Origin: Drosophila pseudoobscura
Taxonomy: Eukaryota; Arthropoda; Insecta; Diptera; Drosophilidae
Direction: 5' to 3'
Assembly: GCF_009870125.1 (NCBI RefSeq)
Contig: NC_046683.1
Coordinates: forward strand, 3,410,001 to 3,474,000
Length of the DNA: 64,000 bases
In this document: piece by piece, positions 10,794-24,248 of the stretch
Layout: each line of letters starts with the position of its first letter
How positions within the stretch are numbered: position 1 is the first letter of the stretch
The notes under the pieces: generated by a model
Databases searched by the model: none
What the model was told of the DNA's origin: nothing
What the model saw: the letters and a program-made list of their open reading frames with translations, nothing else
Made by a program: the position numbers and the translations under genes

Positions 10794-13700
10794 ATGTACT
10801 CTGAATGGGCCTCGCTGTCGGCCCAGATTACAGCCAACAGCTGCGGGGCGCAATGCTTCAGCGTGCTGAACAAGTTTCCAGCCTCGGCTGGACGGGAAGT
10901 GGTCGTGTCGGTGGTTAAGCAGCTGGGCACCAATCTGGGCATCACTCAGAATGCCGAGCCTAGTCATTTGGTCAAGGATGAGGAGGTGAGTATCAGTTGT
11001 CCATTGTTCGAGCTCGGGCACTTGGATCTGCCAGTGAATCTCACACTCTCGCCTTCCGCTCTACAGGTGAAATGGTGCATGGATGTGATCTGCTTTGGGC
11101 TGTCGTTGCCCTTGCAAGAGCACGAGACCATCAAGGACTGCGTAAATGTCTACTGCGAGTGGCTCACTGCGTTGCATCCACAGCCGCGCATCAGTGTGCC
11201 GAAGCCCATATGCGAGGATGCCAATTTGTATGCCCGCCAGATAATCAACCATTTCCACAATCTGTTTGTTCCGCGCCAGGGCGAAAGTAAGTACATCGTT
11301 GCCGCGATCAGGCCACCCGATCCGCTGTCTATTGCCGCCATTGCCTTTAAAATGTCCACTCCACAGTCTTATGTATTAATCCCCATCTAAATTTCAAGTC
11401 TTGCCATTTCTATACCAAACCACGCTTGGTAGGTTGCTCTTTTACGTACACTGCATTCGATGCCGCCTTAGAGGATGGATACTGGACGTGACTAATGCAT
11501 TCCTTTTGCTGCCCATTTCCAGGTGCCGACACCATCAAGCGGCAGGCGGTGCTCTGTCATCGGGTACTGCGTACTCTGCAGCAGACTGCGCAGATTTCGC
11601 AGCAAATGGATCGTCAGACTTGGGACACATTGCTGCTCTTCCTTTTGGCCATTAACGAGATTCTACTGGCGCCGCCCACCGTCAAGGACGATGTGGGGGA
11701 TCAGCTGTGCGAGCGTGTGCTCTCCGTGCTCTTCGAAGTGTGGCTTCTGGCCTGCGTGCGCAGTTTCCCGTCGCCTTCGATGTGGAAGACGCTGCAGGAG
11801 TCGTGCTCCATGTGGCGGCATCGCGTGGCCCTTGTCGATCAGTGGAATCGTGTCAACTTGGCCCTGACGTCGCGACTTCTCGAGTTCAGCTACGGACCAG
11901 CGTTTCCCCAGCTCAAAAATGGTTTGTGGCGCTCATTGGTGGGGAAAGGTCTTCGTCTTCTCTGGCAATATACTAATGTAGCTCTCTCTGCAATCCACAG
12001 CCGACGAGGATGGCCAGCTGATACCCCTTGGCATGTCAAACGATTGTGTGGCCCAGACATGGTATCGCTTCTTGCGTATGATCGGCAATCCCACGGCGCT
12101 CTGCTCGCCGCACATCATCAGCAAATCGTCGCACTTCGTGCAGTGGGCACTCACCCACGAGAAGGGGGCCGAGACGCACCAGCATCCGTGTCTGCAGATG
12201 CTGCCGCAGATCTTTCTCAATGCGATGAAGGGCATCTCCAGCCAGGTTGATGCGTTTCTGGGTAAGATCCGAGCCGAACTTCACCGACTTCTCCCATCGA
12301 TAGGCTTCAGTAGCAAATAGTTTTGTGGTAGGCTAGCAGCCCAGTATTTCTCTATCTTTCTCTCTCTCTTTCTTTCTTGTTCGTTTGTTCATCTCTTGCT
12401 TATCTAACCCAAAAAACTTGTATCTAAAACGAAAATCGAAAACCGCTGTTTGAGTAGGCGTTTATCAGCCGCCGCCACATCAAACGGATAGTGTCGTGAC
12501 GAATCTAATGGAAATACGGCACTCGCTGAACGAGGCCACCTCCTCCACGCTGCAGCAGTTCATCCACTCGAGCAGCGCATCGAATATATCGGCAAATAGC
12601 CAGCAGCAGGGCTCCGCCGCGCAACAACTGCAGCTCCAGCTCCAGCATCAGCATATGCATCACCACCATCATCTACACTATCCGCACTTGCATTTACATG
12701 GCGCTGGCAGCTTCCTGCGCGACAATTTCATGAGCAACTCGGCCAGCTCTGCTCTGAATGCCATCATGGGTCATCACAGTCACCATCAGCAGCATCAGCA
12801 GCACCACCAGCAGCAGCAGCTATCACTCTCCCAGAGCGGAGCCTCGCCTACGTCGACCGCTGCCTTAGTTGCCAGTAATTTGGGACACTCGATGGGGGCC
12901 TCTGCCGTTGGAAGCACCAGCGCTGGTGGTAGCCATTCGGCCGGAGTCGTCGGCAGCATATCCTTTAGCACGACTGAGGCTAGCCTGCCATCGACGGGTG
13001 TCTCCAGCACGCCCACACCTCCGCTACAGCGACGATTGGCCAAGAGTTTTAGCGTGGCGCCCACCATAACGCAGCAGAAGGGTGCGAACTCGTCTTTAGA
13101 TCCCTTAGAATGTTGTACTAAATGTTTTTATAGCAGTAGCTTGGCAGAAAGTATTACAAAGTCTATGGATTTGATATTGAGTTGTAAGACATCCATGCTT
13201 GGTCTCCACAATCGAGTTATCGGATTATTCGATGGGATTGTTAAGTCAGAAATTAAAAAGAGATCGTTCTGTATTAATCAATCTTTTCCAATGCTGGAGG
13301 ACTTTATGCATACCAAATTAAATCTTTTTTTCTGTCCGAATCGCGATCCTGATGTAGTTACATGGAAATGTGATGTATCCACTATCCGTTCTTATATTTT
13401 TGTATTCAAAGAAACGTTAACGATCAAACAGATTGTATTTAGGATTAAATATTATTGTATAGTCCAGAATATTTCGTGCAACCGATGGCTCGGTAATCCA
13501 TAATATTCAGGGACTCCTAATAATCTATAATAACGATTTTCTAGAATATCAATCTATATGATGTCTTCATTAGCAAGAACTCAATGGTTTAACTGGATGC
13601 ATATATCAATATATAATATGTAATACTGGTCTGCCAGGGTATTTGGTGCTTCGGTTCACCGAAGAAATTTTAATTTCTCGTGCCTTTAACTTGCTTTGCG

Positions 13701-16700
13701 TTGATTTGATATGTGTGTTTGCTTGCCTAGATTGTTGAGTTAATCCTCCATTAATGTATTCGCCATTAGCTCCCAGATCAGTTCATGTTTCAGCTTCAGC
13801 TTCTGCTCAGCTCGACGATGACACGAGAGCACCTTGCCTCAGGGCACACCGAGCACAGAGCACCGCGCGCCGCGCACCTCATGCACGTTTTGCATTTAAG
13901 TTTTTGTATAATTTGTTCCGTAGCATGAGTGGAATAATCTGTGTGTAATTGCTCGGAGCGCGACTGGATGTGGAGTGGATGGGATGGGATGGGATGTGTT
14001 TGGGAATGGCTGAGTGGAAGAGTAACTGTTTCCATTTTCCAACTGCCATTGAGTACACTGCCGCCATCACATCACATCGCATCGCATCAGATTCACAGGC
14101 CAGGCCAGACCAGGCATAATATGCATTGTAATTTATCTATTGTACGCCCACAATTAATGCCAACCACGTTGCATGTGTGCCACTGGCTGTGGCATCGGAC
14201 AGTCTATGTTCATATCTCCAATGAATCCTCTCCTCTCCGACTATGACTCTGCCTCGCTACTACTAATTTCTCACACTTGCTCTGCTCTACTCTACTCCAC
14301 TGCTCTCTGCCCAACACGCACATTCCAACCAACAACCAACACACACGAATGCTTTGTGCAGGCTTGAGCAAAACCTCGCTTATCGGCCTCACGGGGGGCG
14401 GTGCACGCAATGCGATCGGCAGCAGCAGCAGCAGCAGCTACATCCACAGCAGCGGCTCGACGAGCGCTGGCCCCGTCCAAGGCACGGGTGGTGTTGCCGC
14501 TGCCCCTGGCAGTGGCATTACCACTGCCACTGGCGCTGGCACTGGCTCCGGTTCTGGTGGCCAGGCACCGGCTCCAGCTGCGGCTGCGGCACCCACAACG
14601 CCAACATCGACATCGGGTCCGCCCTCGGCGAGCAGCAGCATCAACTGTAAGTGTTGTGCGAAACATTTGTCGCTTCCGAAACAATCTAACACAGATGTTT
14701 TCCCCTACCTTTCTTTACCCCTCTCTCCTTCCCTCTCTCTCTCAATCTGTCCCTTTCTTTCTCTATCGCCCTCTGCACTGCCGCCTCTGCCGCCCCTGTT
14801 GCTCTGTTTTGCGTTGTAGCTCTGCCGCTGACATCGATGGGAGCTGGCGTTGAGCTGGCGGTGGCGCGGCCCAAGTGTAACAGCATTCTCCACGTATTCC
14901 ACGAGTGGCTGTTCGAGGCAGCGCACATAGGTGGAGATACCTGGCGGCAGAACCGCAAGAGTAAGTGGACCCAGCGGCAGCTGCTGGATGAGTTGCTGCT
15001 AGATATCTTAACCATTTTCCGTCTCGCACACAGAACAGGCATGCGAAGCCAGTAAGCGGCCATCGTCGATGATAATGGAGCACCGCAAGGGTTCAATATC
15101 GCTATCCCAGCCCAACTCTCTGAACGATCCGGCCTCGCTGCCACCCACGCTGACCATCGATAAGTACGAGTCGGGCAGGGCCGAGGCCATTGGTACACTT
15201 TGCAAGATATTCTGTGCGAAGAAAACCGGCGAAGAGATACTGCCGGTCTATTTGGCCCGCTTCTATATGGCCCTCCAGCAGTGCCTGAAGATCACCGAGT
15301 CGAAGGAGTGCGACGAGACGCTGGCCAGCATTCTGCTGCATTCGGGTGATCTCTTTCGCCTGGACCTGGATGGGATCAATGTCCTGCTGCCGGGCTTCAT
15401 AGCTGCCCTAGAGATTGTGCTGCCCGACAAGGATCTGAAGCTGAAAACGCAGTCAATGGCATTCAACCGGACGGAGCTGCGGCGCTCGGCCATCAACATA
15501 CTGCTGTCGATAATGGTGCTGCCCCTTCACTACCAGGCACTGCCCATTCGAGATCTGTCCAGTGAGACGAACGAGAAGTAGGTGAAATGGCAAACAAAGG
15601 AGTCCCATCCCTTTTATCCTTTTCTGTTCTTCTCTTTTAGGATGTTCACGTTCATCCAGCTCAAGTCGCGACTTATGAACATTCTGATGAACGCTCTGCA
15701 GGTGGAGACAGATGCCCAGAACACACACATGCTGCTGGGCGGCCTGCTGTTGTGCGTCCAGGACGCCGTCACCTTCGAGGAGACCGATCTGGGCGGCGGC
15801 GGCTCTGGCGCCACTCATCTGCACAACTCCGGCGGTGCCCAGCACCAGCACCAGCACCATGAGGCCAATCTCCTCAGCTCGGGTAAGGTTGCGGACTGAA
15901 GGGCATCTCGATCTGCATCTGGATCAGCAATTAACTCTGGATTTGATTTTTAAAATTTTTTTTATTTAATTGCCAATTTGTTGTTTTTATTTGTATTTTT
16001 TTTTGCATTTTTCGTGATCTTTTTGTGTTGATTTTTTGCCGCTGGCTGTGGTGACGAACATCACGAACAGGTTGCTCGGAGCGTTCCGCTTCGCTGGTCA
16101 GCACCGGCACGGCCAGCTTGGGGGCCCAAACGACGGCCACCATGGGAGCTGGCTCGGGCTCCATACGCGACACGGCCTCAGCCCACGATTATCCAAGTTT
16201 GACCATCTCCGATGACATGTCATTCGAGTTTGGCCAAGAGCTGGAGGGCGTGACCACATATGGTAAAGAGATTTATATTGTTTTTTGTGTTCGTTCGGTT
16301 CTGTGAAGTCAAGGGGATCCAATCTGATGTTAGTCAGGCTTTGTTCCTTGAAATACTCGTAATTTTTGTTTTATCGATCATCAAGTGCTCATCATATCTA
16401 CAATATCTACATATGTACATATATGTTACTCTGATGTTCACACTACATTTACTACAAATATTAAACCGAATCTTTCAGATAATGCCCATGCCTTGTTCGT
16501 GCGTGCCACGTATTTGGTCTGCCATCGGCTCATCTCGTCGTGGAAAACGGACTTAAATGTCTCACTGGCGGCCCTCGAGCTGTTGTCCGGCTTGGCCAGG
16601 CTCCACATACGGGAAACAGGTAGTGTGCTCCTCCTCTCTAATTAAGTGTGCATGATGGTTTTGGTGTACTCATTCCCTTGCAAAGGCATAATATTCTATC

Positions 16701-19700
16701 TGAGAAAAACTATATTTCCGTCCAACAACTATTCTCTCGGGCCAATCGGCAGACTGTAAGGATTATATATTGATATACATTGTTACTATTCCATTGTCAG
16801 GGCTATCCGATCCGCTAGGCCAGGGCTTACTTGTAATTAGGTTATTTATAGCATTGGATCTTGAATGAATTTGCAAGGGGATTCGAAGTCGCGGACCAGC
16901 CGTGGCTACTCTTCCTTTTCTGGTGTTAATGTCGTTGTTTTCTGTCGTCTTTTATTTGTTGTACCTTGGGTGTCGGATTATATCGTATGTGCGTACTCTT
17001 GTCTACCTCGTATCTTAACTGTAAAACCACCGCTCGCTACCCCGTACCCGCTACCCGCTAACCTGCTTTAACCCGAACCCCAACCTTAACCACCTTAACC
17101 CCTGACTGTGCCTGTGCCAACTTTTGCTTTTGTGATTTCTATGCCGCAGCCAGGAAGTTTACAAATGGTAATTGATTGAAAAGCTAACAAACCTAACTAA
17201 CGCCACTTTTTCTGTCTTTCTTTCTTTCTTTCGTTTTTTTTCGATGCGCCATCTAACCCTACCTACCCAATACCCAATACCCAAAACCCTATACCCAATA
17301 CCCAAAACCCTTTACCCAATTCCATCTCGCAACCGACCGAAACCGAAAAACTCATCCACAATCGATAATCGCAATTCGTTTTTTTCTATATATTTCGTTT
17401 GTATCTCCTGCGGGACACCCAAACACCACAAACCACCACACACAAAAAACAATGTATATAACATTAAAAAACACCTGAACCCACCTGAACCACACAACAC
17501 CACATCACCCACACCCACCTTAGACACATTAGTGAAAATATACGAAGCTAGTCAGAATCTAACGATAATCTCCTCAGACGCTCTAGAGTGCAAGCGGGCC
17601 GTCAAGTGGATCTGTGACTACATATGTTATCAGTGCTCGAGGCCGCCGCCGGCCCACAGCAAGGATCTGCACAGCACGATTGTGGCTGCCTTCCAGTGCA
17701 CCGCAGCATGGCTGATGCAGCATCCGTATCTGCTGCAGGATAAGGACTGCCTGCAGACAGTTCTGGAGGTGGTTGAGCTGGGCATATCTGGCACCAAGAG
17801 CCAGAGCAAAAGCGGCGATATACCCAAGTTTAAGGATGAGAAGGAGCTGAAACCGGCCTCCATGAGGGTGCGAGACGCTGCCGAGAATCTGCTCACAATC
17901 ATACTCGAACAGGTCGGCTATTTCCCAAGCGAGTGCGGCCCCGAGTCCATATCCTCCCTGCTCGATGAGCTGGCACTGATGAAGCACTGCAACTCGATGG
18001 TGCCGGCGGCGGCGGCCAGCACCGAGCAGGCAATTGCCAAGTTCAAGTATTTTGTGACGGAGAACTCGACCATATTGGCCCTGCTCGAGGAGCCGCTGGG
18101 CAACGATCAGGACCCGCAGCCAACAGTGACACGTAAGTGCTTACTCCTTCAAGTCCAAGCGGCATGAAATTACCCGAAGCAAGCCTCTTTATTCAAATTC
18201 TGTACATATCTATGTCCGTTTTGACAGTGCTGATACGTGGACCATTTGGACGACATGCCTGGACTATGCAGCTGCGTCATCTTCCACGCAGTAAGTCGGG
18301 CATCAAGTACCACGCCGTCAATCCTGGTCGGCCCATTCCTATGAACGATAATAGCCAGAGACCCGAGTGCGAGCAGAAGAACTTCCCCGACGGCGTTGAC
18401 AAGGTGCAGCCCTGCGTGGCCGACTATTCCATACCCACTATCGAGCAGATTCGCGAGCAGTATGGATCCGCGAGCATCAGGGAGCTGGAATTGATCCTCG
18501 AGAACCAGAGCATCCACGAGAAGCTGGCCTGGGCGGAGGCCGACAACAGTGTGGACAGTCTGTCGCATTCGCAAGAGTGCGTGCCGCCGTTGGTGTGCCA
18601 AGAGTTCCATGCCGCACGGCTTTTCCTATCTCATTTTGGATTCCTCACATTCGAGACGCGCAATCCACACAATCCAGCGGAGTCGCTGGGAACACCGCCT
18701 CAGCGGCCCCTCATTGTGCTGGACACCAAGTCGACAGCATTTGCCGCCGATCTGGACAGGCTGGATAAGCTCAGTGCTCGCACCCATGATACCGTCTATG
18801 TGTTCTATGTAAAGGTGGGAGACAATCTAAATTTCCATTAATTAATGACCGTTTAAACGATTTATTTCATTGGTAATATTCAGACGGGTCAGACAAGTGC
18901 CCAGCAAATAATTGGCAATATGGTGGAGGAGCCCTCCCTAACCTACGATCCGCACTTTGCCGGCATGCTGCAAACCCTTGGCTGGCCGGTGCTGGTGGCC
19001 GATCACTCTGGCTGGACGGGCTTTGCCCACAACTCCTGGTCGCTGAAGGGAACGCCAGAGGAGCAGCATCAGCAGCATCAGCTGCAGCAGCAGCTGCAGC
19101 TTAAATCCAATGTACCCAGCGAGCTCAATTATAATGGATCGCAGCGTGTGCTCTACTGGGCGGATGTCTCGTCGGAGATTGCTTTCGTTGTGCCGACCAC
19201 TTGGAATCTGCGCTACAACAGCGACATCAGCGATGGCGCCAGCATAGCCAACAGTGATCAGATCGGATCAAGCAATGTGTGGGCACGTTGTGAGTCGGAT
19301 ACGGGAACTGGTCCAGCCAAGTCCAAGCCGCGGAATCTCAGCTTAGAATTGGAAACGGCCACCGGCACCGGTACCGGTACCGGTCGCACGCAAAAGGAGC
19401 CTGTGCCGCCAACGCGACGCAAAGGGAACGTAACCAAGCCGACGCTGCTCGCTCAGGCGCCTGCCAAGATCTTCCTGGTGTGGCTGGAGAGCTACGAGGA
19501 CTATCTGAACTTCCCGCTCGAGGATCTTCTTGCCTACACCCGCACCGGCGAGGAGCTGCACTCGCTCCAGCAACCCAGGGCCGCCGACTGTCATGTGATC
19601 TTCGTGCACTCGCTTCTGTCGGGACTATTAAGGGTCAAACTGCAGGGTCCACCCGGTCGCATGAGCTTTGCCACGCCCCTAGTCGATGGCATGGTGCTGA

Positions 19701-19956
19701 GTCGGCGCGTCGTTGGCAATCTGGTACGTCAGACGGCCCTAAACATATCCCGACGACGGCGACTGGACAATGATAAGTAAGATTGAGTGACAATGTCTTG
19801 AAATGCAATTAAATGAATCGAATTATAACTGTCTGTTGCAGCTACCAACCGCCGCATGTGCGACGGCGATTGAAGGTGCAGGACATTGTCCAGAAGTACA
19901 AAATGGACTTGAGCGAGGCCGAGCTGTTGGCCCATCTGTTCCAGCGTGCAATTTAG
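10794..19956 (+). CDS. RalGAPB: Ral GTPase-activating protein subunit beta (RalGAP beta)
   Basis: Sixteen exons close in frame to 1820 residues: 10794-10985, 11067-11286, 11523-11921, 12001-12261, 12458-13081, 14362-14646, 14820-14960, 15034-15577, 15641-15882, 16071-16262, 16479-16619, 17150-17167, 17524-18132, 18228-18814, 18884-19776, 19842-19956. The product starts MYSEW like human RALGAPB and shares its N-terminal blocks ([65 protein letters not shown]). It ends in a Rap/Ran-GAP-like domain (about 1485-1780; [15 protein letters not shown] precedes it). RalGAP beta is the regulatory partner of a catalytic alpha subunit that switches off Ral GTPases. Fly-specific low-complexity inserts (poly-Gln/His in exon 5, Ser/Gly in exon 6) make it longer than the human protein. 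An upstream in-frame Met at 10713 is possible. Confidence 0.93.
17150..17167 (+). other. RalGAPB: 18-nt microexon of RalGAP beta
   Basis: A six-codon exon (A)RKFTN(D) lies between a GCCGCAG acceptor and a GGTAATTG donor. Phase 1 on both sides joins exons 11 and 13 exactly in frame. Skipping it would also keep the frame, so it could be an alternative cassette. Confidence 0.7.
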
Positions 19957-20158
19957 CCGGCATTAACATCACAAGTATTTACTAACCTAGGATTAACACC
20001 ACCACCAAAATGGCTTGTCCATGCCTGTATTATCGTGTGCTTAACTAAAACCTACCAACCAGCTAAAGGCAATCGGTATGGGACTCACTGCGAGAGTCCG
20101 AGCATTTATGGACGGACTCTTGTAGATATTCTAATGTGTATTACTACTTTTTTTTACT

Positions 20159-20164
20159 AATAAA
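20159..20164 (+). terminator. Poly(A) signal of RalGAP beta
   Basis: AATAAA about 200 bp downstream of the stop codon at 19954-19956. Confidence 0.55.
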
Positions 20165-21153
20165 TCGAATTATTGTACTTTTGAAAAGTATTTAAAACTA
20201 GTACAGATCTATTTGAAACGATCAACAGATCATAATCATTCGCGCAACCATTCATGTCTTGGGCAACCTTTTTTCATCTGTGAAGAGGAAACAAAATAAG
20301 TGGGTCAAACATCCGAAATCAATTTGGCCCACGGCTGTGTGACACACAGATGAGAAGATCGCATCGTAAGCGAAGTGAAAGTAAAACAAAAACGAAACAT
20401 TTGGATGTGAATGGTATGTACAGACGTTTGAAGATGTATGATGCATGTAAATCGTTTTATAAATCAATAGAATCGTTATACTTACGCACTAAAATGATGA
20501 GTAATGGTTTTAATAGGAATGAAATGAATGTGTGACATCCTTAAGTTATGTCGGAGACCAATAAGGGCCATGTATAGTATGTAGATTTCTGAGTGAGTGA
20601 TCCTATCAAATGGATGTCAATTAGTGGTGCTTCTTGCCTTCACAAAGTAAGTACTTCAAGCTGAACCTACACGTGTTTGTTTGGAAGGTCGTGAGGCATC
20701 TCACGGTGCCATTTCACAGTCGTAGACCTGCGTGGAAACTTCCCCTCTTTGGAATTGGGCTCGGTATTGAACACACAGTTGGGACCACAGTTTGTAACGC
20801 CTTCGCCGGTTAATCAATTCAAACTGTTGCTGGGGCTGGGGCTGGGGCTGAGGGCCATCATTGACCAATGAAAGTCGTGATATAATGATATAAGAAATCA
20901 TTTGAATTGTGGGGAGGGGAGCCCCCACAACAAGTTACAGATCTTCCTTTTGTTTTGCATTTCGTTGATTTTTCGTATTTATTTATTAACAAATAATTTA
21001 ATTTAACAATGAAGAGGCCCATTGGGCCATGGGAGTTTTCTTTTTATGATTGTTTTTGTTTTTCTACTAGCCTATGAAAAAAAATATAATAGATAGTTGA
21101 TAGAAAAAAATAACTAATTTGGTCTAGCTAACTAAGCCGGTAGAGAGAGGCAG
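20165..21153. other. Intergenic; possible short minus-strand frame only
   Basis: No recognised gene. A minus-strand frame 20928-20701 (75 codons; a QPQPQPQQQ run followed by a basic stretch RRRRYKLWSQLC) has a somewhat protein-like composition. It has no splice context or family match that I can see, and I do not call it a gene. The right end is likely the 3' UTR of the next minus-strand gene. Confidence 0.4.
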
Positions 21154-22250
21154 CTACCAGGCAGAAGGGGGGCCACCGCTGCTCCAGCCGCTGCTGGCAA
21201 CGGAGCCACCACTGCTCCAGCCACTGCTGGGAGCAGAACCACCGCTGCTCCAGCCGCCACCCCCATGGGAGGAACCACCATTGCTCCAGCCACTAGCAGC
21301 TGCACCAGACTGAACCTGTTGCTGCTGATTGTCCTGGACACGCATCACCTTCAGAGTCCCGCGCTGCACAACGTGGCCGCTCTTGAAGAAGGCGCCCTGG
21401 GCCTGATCGGCCTTCATGATGATGGCATTGCCCTTGCTGCCGAAAGCATTGATCAGCTGCCCGTTAATGGCACCCAAATCGGCTGAGCCGCCGCCGCCAC
21501 TACCGAAGGCGTCCTCTTGCAACACCAGCTGGAGAATCTGTGGCAGGATGGCATTAAACTGCTGCACATCGTAGGAGGAGGAGCCGCCATAGCCATGTCC
21601 AGAAGCGTAGGACTGTCCATAGGAGTGGGACGAGTGACCCTGGCCATAGGAGTAGCCACTGCCGCCGCCGCCGCCGCTTACTGCATGGTAGGCAACTGGA
21701 GATGAGACTGGGATTGGAGCCGGGGCTTGCTCGATAACTTTAAAGATCTGTTCCTGCTGACCGCCGTAGGAGCCGTGGCTGTGGCCGTGACCATGGCCGC
21801 TGGCATAGCCATGTCCATAGCTGTGTCCACTAGCCGCGATGCCGCCAGCTGATCCGCCAGCATTGCTGTAGCCTTGGCCCTCTTGCAGAATGACCTTGAT
21901 GATCTGGGCTGAGCCTCCGCCTCCGCCACCTCCTCCATGGGAATAGCCATGGCTATGAGCATATCCATGTCCGCCACCACCACCACCGCCGCCGCCACCA
22001 CCTCCGCCGCCATGACCTCCTCCTGAGCTGGGCGTGGCAATGACATTGTATGTGGTCTTACTTCCTCCACCGCCACCGCCGCCTCCTCCTCCGCCACCGC
22101 CTAGTAACGACAGGAAGGTGGCATTGCAGGCACAGACCGTGGCCAAGAGACAGATAAAGACCTAACCGTCAGATAGAGTAACCGTTCCGTTTAGTATATA
22201 TCCGTTTAGTTCGTTATCCAAATTCCGGCTAGTGATCCACTCACCTTCAT
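21154..22250 (-). CDS. Glycine-rich secreted cuticle-like protein
   Basis: Exon 1 (22245-22250) encodes Met-Lys; exon 2 (22161 down to 21154) gives a protein of 337 residues. A signal peptide (MKVFICLLATVCACNATF) leads into FLSLLGG, polyglycine, and Gly-His-Tyr-rich segments (GHGYAHSHGYSHGG). Two motifs of the kind seen in the 5758-6995 protein follow (QIIKVILQEG, QIFKVIEQAPAP). A less repetitive middle (about 205-275: QFNAILPQILQLVLQ, KGNAIIMKADQAQGAFFKSG) precedes a Ser-Gly-Trp tail (SSGWSSGGS repeats). The shared N-terminus and KVI motifs indicate a common origin with the 5758-6995 gene. A structural extracellular role is inferred; no gene name is claimed. Confidence 0.85.
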
Positions 22251-22373
22251 GTTAGCTAAACCGTTGACTCCGTCCGAGATTCTCTATTTGTGTGTGCGGG
22301 GTGTGGAAGGAACACCTGTGCGCGTCGGGCTGTTCCCGGGAAGTGAATGATGCCAGCTTCGAGCTTCCCGAAG

Positions 22374-22381
22374 CTTTTATA
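22374..22381 (-). promoter_or_regulatory. TATA box of the 21154-22250 gene
   Basis: TATAAAAG reads leftward from 22381 to 22374, about 125 bp before the ATG at 22250. It matches the promoter type of the sister gene at 5758-6995. Confidence 0.65.
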
Positions 22382-23852
22382 CATAGATCGGATATGGGCT
22401 TCCCATTGCCCACATTGCCCACTCCCGTTAGAGTCGACGCAACCCGCGAGAGACGGCGATGGCGATGGCGACGGCGACGGCGATGGAGAGATGTGTGACG
22501 TCAGCTGCCGTCGTAGGCTGCTCTGCTGCTCTTGCAACTCACATGAGATTTTTGAGCACACGCACGCATCTGAATGGGAGGCCCTCCTCCATTCATACAG
22601 GGTGTTGTGTTCGCTCTCGTTTACTCAATGAAAGCTGTAAGCTTTCTGCACTGGTGCACACCACTCTGTGCACACCAACGAGAGGTTAATAATAACATTG
22701 CTTGTCGATAAGACACCCTTTACCAGTGCCGTCGTCTTCATCTATTTCTTCAATGGCCAAATAATATGCAACACTAACAACGCCGGCGGACAAGCAAACA
22801 AATAACAAAAACTACAAGAAGATAACACCAGCATAGGGTGACCGATCGGAGGGCTGGCTTCGTGGGTCAAGCAGGGCAAAGGCGGCCCCCCATAGCATAT
22901 CCCAATATCAAGCCGACGCGACGTCGACGGTGACGGTGACGACGACGGTGGCGGAGACCGCAACCGCGACTGACCGGCTCTTTGCATACGATTATCGATT
23001 TGGGCGCTTCGTTGGCTCTGGTAGGCTAACGACCATCAAGTCGGATCGGATCGGATCGGATCTTCATCTGCCTCTTGGGTCGCTCGGATTGCAACAGCTC
23101 TTCGTATGCTTAGGCATACATACATTTGTGTCGATTGGCCCAATCTCTAGCGCTCTCTGGGAAACAAACGAATTGGCACCGGACCGGAGTCGAGTCGTCA
23201 GCCGGATTATTATATCATGCAACATAATTTGAAATTTGTTAATTTTGTGTGCATTTTTGTATAAATTATTTAATGCGCGTTGTTGCGCATGTTACCCCGA
23301 CTCCAGACCCAGACCAGACCAGACCTTGTCATGCCCTCAGACCCAGTAGTCTCTTTGGCTCTTCTCCTCGATTTGCTGATGACCCGTTACCTGGTCGTTT
23401 TTCATGGCGGGTTCGAGTTCGGGTTCGGTTTCAGCTTCATCTGAAGACCATCAAAGGCAGCAATAACAGCACACAACTTTTAAAGCGATCGGCATTTTAG
23501 CACCTTGTTGTTTCTGCGTTAAAGCTGTTTCGAATGCCGGTTACAAAGCATCGCTAGTGTTGGGGCAGGCCAGCCCCAGCCAGGTATCTGAATGGAAATC
23601 GGAGTGATTATAATGAGGATGATTTGACGTGGTGTGTGCAAATACTTTGGCTGATCAATGGCCCACGGGCCGGTCAGCGCAGAGGCTTGACTCACCTTAT
23701 GCAACAGCGTTTGTCATATACATATATTTAAATGTGTCTATTTAAATGTCTTTTGACCAAATTCCTTACTGGTATTTGTATCATATAAATGGCGCAAAGA
23801 CGAATTCCAGTCAAAATATTATCTAGTGTTCATTCTTCAAAAGGTTGAATCT
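22382..23852. other. Intergenic, no gene seen
   Basis: Contains hexanucleotide-like (GGCGATGGCGAC)n sequence near 22455-22490 and GACGGTGACGG near 22922, plus a triplicated GGATC-type run at 23041. No supported coding region. Confidence 0.5.
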
Positions 23853-24248
23853 CTACGAACGAAGGCGACCATTCATAGTGGCCACGACCTGGAGATTCAT
23901 AGGGTTCAACGCTGCAGCGTCACATTTCCGTTGACTGGTTCTCTTTCCGCAACTCCCACTTGTGGCCTCTTGTCGGTCTCCTATCCACGCGTCACACTGC
24001 CGTAAGTTCTGACCGGATGAGCGCACCAGGAGCACCAAAATGCGGATATCCAAGAGGTAGAAGCAGAAATTAATCCATTCAATGGATTTGCAAGTGGTTG
24101 AGAAAACTGCAGCACAGGATATAAGAAAATAACCAGAAACAGAGTCAAATGGAATATAAAGCGAGGAGTTAGGACGACTTACCAATGTGTCCGGAGGATG
24201 TACGTGGTGCTATTGAGCCCTTGAAAATCAATTTCAAAGTGTGCTGAC
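23853..24248 (-). CDS. Unrecognised possible two-exon gene fragment
   Basis: Two minus-strand blocks, 24248-24183 and 24106-23853, are separated by GTAAGT...TGCAG and join in frame. They give HTLKLIFKGSIAPRTSSGHI, then VFSTTCKSIEWINFCFYLLD and a hydrophobic segment (ILVLLVRSS), ending NLQVVATMNGRLRS and a stop. An acceptor (TTAATAG) precedes the first block, so upstream exons would be needed; I found none with confidence. It could be the 3' end of a small membrane protein gene, a remnant, or chance. No family is recognised. Confidence 0.3.
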
